From NCBI GenBank assembly GCA_025526995.1, contig JAHLKG010000014.1:62001-126000 (forward strand): a DNA stretch of 64,000 bases. The letters are read 5' to 3'. This DNA comes from Powellomyces hirtus (lineage: Eukaryota > Chytridiomycota > Chytridiomycetes > Spizellomycetales > Powellomycetaceae). Below are positions 59,202-64,000 of the stretch, piece by piece; the first letter of the stretch is position 1, and every line of letters starts with the position of its first letter. The translations under genes were made by a program, and so were the position numbers. Below the pieces are notes generated by a model that was given only the letters and a program-made list of their open reading frames with translations, made no database searches and was not told the DNA's origin.

Positions 59202-62200
59202 TCAGCGCACGGCCAACCCAGCAGCAAGGAAAGAATGAATTGGCTCCATGTTGGTCTTCACAGTCTCGCCATATTCCTCCTGCAGAAATGACGGCAAAGT
59301 AGGAGTAATAGCGATGTTATTCTCCGCACTCTGATGAACTGCTTATGGCCATGGCCTCGATAGGTTACATACCTCGATGACTCGCAAGACCGTAGCGATA
59401 TTGTCCAAACGACTTCGTTGTCGCTCCGCCTCGGCTCCGCGCTGTTCGGGATCTTTTACCAAGAACGTGTAACGTCCTTCTTGGAAGTCGCGATAACGTC
59501 GCGCCTGACGCTGTTGCAGCAAGGTTTGATTTGCAATCTAGAAAAAGAAGTGTTCGGATGACAAAGATCGACGTCTCGATGATAGCAGGGAAGAGGACCA
59601 CACCAATTCGCGTTTGCGCATGAACGTGTCAATTTCCGATAAGAGTTGCGCCTCCTTCTCCTCAAGGCCGCCTATAGACCGCGTTGCATCCTGCAGCTGA
59701 GTTGCGAGCGAGTCATGCGAAGATTGCAGTGTACCAACGTCTATGAAATGAAGACAAACGCGCATGTAAATCAGTACGTCTCGTCTCTGCGACTCCGAAC
59801 CTCGGAAAACACTCTCGCGGAAATATGACATGCGCGCTTGACGAATACCTTGATCGCATTCTCGCAGATCGCTCAACGTCGTACGGATTTTCTTGGTCAA
59901 ATCTGCAATGGCGTTCTGTAGAGACATTTGGCCGCCACCCTTGCCTTTCGTTTTGGTTCTAGATCACAAAGTATATCAGAAATGAACGAAAGCGGATATA
60001 CTTTTGCATGACGCTATCGTACCTTGTGGCAATGCTCTCACGGCGATACACGCTTTTCTCCATCTCTGCGATCATTTTTTCCTGCAGTTTGAGCATGCTA
60101 GCATGCCGCAGCCGCATGCGGTGGATCTCCGCTTCCATCTCACGAATCTCAGTCGCACCAACGTTTGGATCGAGTGCCGCCTGCGTTTCCCGCGCAAGCT
60201 GAATCTTCTTTTCCCAAAGCATCATCTGTCGCCTATGGCCCCAAGAGGTAGAGGAGTTTAGTAATGCTCTCATTGTGAGGATGACTGAGATTCGACTACG
60301 CACTCTGCTTCGATAAGCCCTTGTAGCGCTCTTTGCTTTTCCGATTTCAGGTCTATCACATTTTGCTCGAGATGAATGGATTCCAGTTCGGCGTGCTGTA
60401 AATGACAAATGTCCATGTAAGATACTCGTAAGACAATTTGTCTGACCTTTATTCACAGATGGACAATGCATCGCCATAACTTTTATCAAAGCGGATAAAA
60501 AGTTGTTTTAGCTACCTTGAGTTTACCCCGAAACTCTTGCTCCAAATCTAGGTTGTTTTCCTCCAGTTTGTTTTGCACCACGGCATGACGTGTGAGGAGT
60601 GTATTGATTTTGACCATGTCATGTTGTAACTGCCGGATGTTTCGCTGATGCTCGCGAATTTCCTTCAGTTCTGTGTCAAATGCGTCTGCAGAACGCAATT
60701 TTGATTGCCAGTTTTCAGTATATGAGCGTAAAGGAAACGACGCGGAAACTAACGAAGAAACTCGGGAGCATTCAGGCCATGGAAAACACTCACTGTTGAC
60801 AACCATTTTCTTGCGACTGAGCACCGTCAACCGCATGCGCAGTTCTTGAGTTTCGTCAGAGACCTCCCCAGTGCGTTTGGTAAGTGAAACCAGCTCGTTC
60901 TGTGATCTCAGCCAGAATTGTGATAAATGTGTGCACTCCTTCTCCTTTTGCTGAACAAGCTTGCTGAGGTTGTGTATCGTGGCTTCAAGCGGCCCCATCG
61001 ACTCATCCTGTCATGTTTTGCCAAAGGTGACAAATGTCAGACCACAGGATTCAAGCCCAGTGGGAATGTGGTTTGCTTTGTCGATGCTTACCTGGTTCTT
61101 TGCAGTTAGCTGGTCATATTTTTTGTTTAACAAATCCACCTCTCCCTGCTTCTTGCCCAACTCATCGTTACGGCGTCGTATCTCCAATTCGTACTTCTCA
61201 ACTAGCCCATTGCGATCCGCCAGCTCCTTGTCAAGCACAGCAACTGCATCCTTCATACTTCGAATACGAGCAGTGACATTGAGCGTTTCCAGGCGAATGT
61301 GACCGAGATCATTCTGCACTTGTGCGATGGTGCTTTCTTTTTCATGTATCGCAATTCGCAGCTTGCTGTTGTCTCGCCGCGTCCCTTGCGCACCTTTGGA
61401 TATGGACAGTTGCGCTTGCAAATGCTCGGCAATCTCATCGGAAAGCTTTTGCGTCGCCGTAACTGCCAACCGCGTTTGCTTTTGCACACTTGAAAGCTCC
61501 AACTGTAGAGATTGGCGCTCCTTTGACCACACAAGAAACCCCGTGCTCATTAGTACTGAGTCGTGCGCTGCATAGCAGGAGAGCATTATTAAATGGCCGT
61601 TCTGAAACTGGCTACTGTACCTGCATGACAATTGCAAGCTCCCCTTCCGTCTGCTCCAGGCTCCGCGTATACATGGTATAGCTTTCTTTGAGTTTGTCTT
61701 TCTGATCAGCGATCCCAGCAATTTCTCTCCGCAGCCGAGATACTTCTCCCTCCAGTTTGTTGAGCAAGACCGTCAGCGTCTCATTCTGTTCCTGAGCTTT
61801 GCGTAACGACAACCGGAACCCGGACACTTCTCCATTCATGCTTAGAATAGTGTTTTTGTTCTTCCTATGTAAAGTGTATTTGAGGTTCCAGAAGATTTAC
61901 AGTTGAGTAGATGCGTTTCAGAAGCGCTCGCATATAACCATCTCGGACGAATGCCGCACAGATGCTGCTAAGTGTCCCTGCGACTTACTGGATGCCTTCA
62001 TCGATCTGCTGCACTACATCCTCTCTCCGCTGCAGAGCAATCAAGCTGCTCTTCCATTGATGTACAAGCTGCCTCTTCTCAAATTGGATAGCCTATGTAA
62101 AGATTCCGTAATTTGGGGATATTTAAGACCGAGATGCGTATTGGACGTGAACATCCATTGTATACCTCCATCTCGGTTGCGGCGTCCTGAAGCGTTTCCA

Positions 62201-63260
62201 AAGCAGCCTTGGTTTCCCGTTGCTGTGCGATTAGCTGAGTTTCAAATAGCGCGCGACGCTCCTGCAACCGCCGCAGCTGCTCTGTCAGGTGGTCGATAAA
62301 GTAGTCCTACAAACAGGCAGCGAAAGAAACTTAGAATTCTGCGCCCCCAAGCGCGACCATGAAGCGAAGGAGTTTACCTGCCGCTTCTTGTCCTGCTCTT
62401 GCCTGACAAGATCTTCCTCTGCCTTCATTGTTGTGCGCTTTGCAACCAAGATCTTGGACCGCAGCTGCTCGTTGTACAAATCAACCTGCTTGATGGTACG
62501 CGAGATTTTTTCCAGCTCCTGCTTCTGCTGGTCCACTGAAAAGTCGAGTAGGGTGTCAGCAGCTTCAACAGTATACATAGCACCAATGAGTGAAACGTCA
62601 TCTCACAATTGCGGACATGGTGATCCGACTTCACTTTGTGGTCCTTCCACTCGGAGTTCGCCTGCTTGAGAACACGTTCGGCCTCCTCGCGGAGACCACG
62701 GACAACAGCAAGGTTGTCCTGAGTGCCTTCGAGCATGGCTTGCTGACGAGCAAGCTGTTGCTGCAGGGAGTACAGCTCAACTCCAACCGCTTCGCGACGC
62801 CCGAGTGTCACCCGGACGGCCTCCTCCCTCTCCCGCAGCTCGAGCTGCATCTTGGTGCGTTGTTCCGACAGTTGCTTGTAGAGCGCGGCTTGCACCCGTT
62901 CCATGAGTGGCTGTTATGATAGAATGCAGAGGAGAACATTTCAAGCTTGTTCTTAGTCCTCCTATCGGTCATTCACTTCTAAATCGCTCGGACTCTCACA
63001 TTGTCGGGGTCCATGGTCGCCTCATTTTCCGTGATCTCTTCATCCTCAGGTCCATTTGAGTTCTCTCTGTCGCCCGTTAAGCTGTCAGAGTCAGCGGCCA
63101 GATGATGCATTGTATTTGAGTGGTCAGGCGTCTGCTCCATCGCCGAATGGGTGTCATAGGATTCGTGCTGGTTCGTCATGGTCTGGAAGCTCACGTTCGG
63201 CGATAGAGCAGGAGGAGCGGTCCACGACTGGGGTGCGGCCGATGCTTCTGGATCGGACAT
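59202..63260 (-). CDS. CCDC40: CCDC40, axonemal 96-nm ruler protein
   Basis: CCDC40 (FAP172) pairs with CCDC39 to form the ruler that sets the 96-nm repeat and the sites of inner dynein arms and radial spokes. The start at 63260 gives an acidic disordered N terminus (MSDPEASAAPQSW). Many exons of coiled coil follow: PLMERVQAALYKQLSEQRTK, VAKRTTMKAEEDLVRQEQDK, LRKAQEQNETLTVLLNKLEG, then LSQFWLRSQNELVSLTKRTG (animal HQKLWLRLQQELVRLAHERE) and, most diagnostic, LWEKKIQLARETQAALDPNV, TEIREMEAEIHRMRLRHASM and LKLQEKMIAEMEKSVYRRES, near-identical to the animal protein. The end, EEYGETVKTNMEPIHSFLAA, stops at 59202-59204. Exon joins are frequent and only partly resolved. CCDC39 was considered but the LWEKKIQLA block belongs to CCDC40. 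Confidence 0.93.
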
Positions 63261-64000
63261 TGCTCTTACAACTTATCCAGACCAGCTGGTTACTCTCAAG
63301 CGTTAGGAAGTGATAAATCTGAGCTCCGAGATTGACAAAGCAGTGTATATCTAAATTGGTATTTTATTGTTTCATTATTTTGGCATTGCCAGTTGCCGTC
63401 GGCGGAGTTTCACTGCGTGCTTACGAAATCGCAACTGACCACTCCCAGGATTCTCAAGTAGGACTGAATCTTTCAACAGTTTGTGACTTTCAAAGAACCC
63501 AGCGTTGTCACTTAACCCATCCACAACACTTCCGCAGGCCTGATCAGTCATGAATGCAGTATACCATGTTAGACTATATATAACATACTCTCAGGAGTTT
63601 TTAACCGCCAAGCAACAAACAGGTGGAGGAACTTTGAAAGGATCTCCTTCCAGTTCTGCACTTTGATCTCTTATTTCCCAATCTATAATACTGGCATGAA
63701 AGTTACCGGAATTTTCCGTTTCAGGAGGTTGATCAAATGTCAACGCTGTTGAATGATTCATGTTGCACATCCAAATCATTTTATTGCGAAGTTCTTTGAG
63801 AAAACAACACAGTCTTCATTCACCCAATGGTCATTTTTCAGAACTGAATTATACAGCTTCTATCTTCGGCTGTCTGAGCAGCTCTTGATCACACTTTTCT
63901 CGCACCTAATTTCATGTCCGTAGTGGCTCTCTGGCGATTGCGCATGAATGCACTCATGATTGTGAACATAATGGTCTGTGGTTTCCCGGCAAGATGCTCA
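63261..64000. other. right-end region, no supported gene
   Basis: About 740 bases upstream of CCDC40 up to the window edge, fairly AT-rich. It must contain the CCDC40 promoter. Short frames (63332-63553 plus, 63591-63779 minus) show no similarity. Confidence 0.4.

Noticed and set aside
1..64000. Defence island, phage, CRISPR, secondary-metabolite cluster or intact transposon
   Set aside because: None of the genes or repeats expected for these was seen; the window looks like ordinary gene-rich chromosome.

Overview
The window is nuclear DNA of a flagellated (zoosporic) fungus, most likely a chytrid-type lineage. Genes are broken by many short GT-AG introns of about 50-110 bases, lie 150-900 bases apart on both strands, and mix housekeeping genes with ciliary genes that non-flagellated fungi have lost. 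No ribosomal RNA, convincing tRNA, CRISPR array, plasmid, phage or intact transposable element was seen. The lineage call is inferred from gene content, not from a phylogenetic marker.

Layout. 1-809: end of a membrane sensor running in from the left. 2.0-8.2 kb (+): CC2D2A. 8.8-10.5 kb (-): RNA polymerase III subunit RPC4. 10.7-12.3 kb (+): DRC9/IQCG. 12.65-14.3 kb (-): PEX2. 15.7-17.8 kb (-): ABCF2/ARB1. 18.3-21.2 kb (-): SSX2IP/ADIP. 21.5-22.6 kb (+): SNIP1/Pml1. 23.4-25.7 kb (-): ZZZ3-like. 26.3-28.3 kb (-): At4g15545-like. 28.6-31.8 kb (-): Sds3/SUDS3-like. 32.6-35.2 kb (+): universal-stress-domain protein. 35.8-39.05 kb (+): DONSON. 39.3-40.55 kb (+): ESF2/ABT1. 40.9-41.6 kb (-): CSN8. 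42.3-44.1 kb (-): WDR82/Swd2. 44.45-45.0 kb (+): LSM4. 45.3-46.5 kb (-): SDHB. 47.4-49.5 kb (+): unknown coiled-coil protein. 49.7-51.6 kb (-): TTC29. 51.9-53.9 kb (+): RBM39. 54.8-55.9 kb (+): SPAG8. 56.3-57.4 kb (-): mitochondrial uS9m. 57.7-59.05 kb (+): unknown protein. 59.2-63.26 kb (-): CCDC40. The last ~740 bases hold nothing I can support.

Biology. Six genes belong to the cilium or its base: CC2D2A (transition zone), DRC9 (nexin-dynein regulatory complex), CCDC40 (96-nm axonemal ruler), TTC29 (axonemal TPR protein), SPAG8 (microtubule inner protein) and SSX2IP (centriolar satellite). The rest serve transcription and chromatin (RPC4, ZZZ3, Sds3, WDR82), splicing and RNA (SNIP1, LSM4, RBM39), ribosome assembly and mitochondrial translation (ABCF2, ABT1, uS9m), replication (DONSON), peroxisome import (PEX2), respiration (SDHB) and the COP9 signalosome (CSN8). 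Several neighbours are head to head and probably share promoters; others converge with short 3' gaps.

Most gene models were built by joining exons by eye at GT-AG sites and checking reading frame and family similarity from memory. Where every exon was placed and the total is divisible by three, the exons are listed. For CC2D2A, CCDC40, SSX2IP, ZZZ3, RPC4, PEX2, TTC29, SDHB and the At4g15545-like gene only the outer limits and some exons are secure. No new multi-gene system was found; the most open items are two unassigned proteins, a sensor without an output domain, and animal-type genes (DONSON, ZZZ3) in a fungus.
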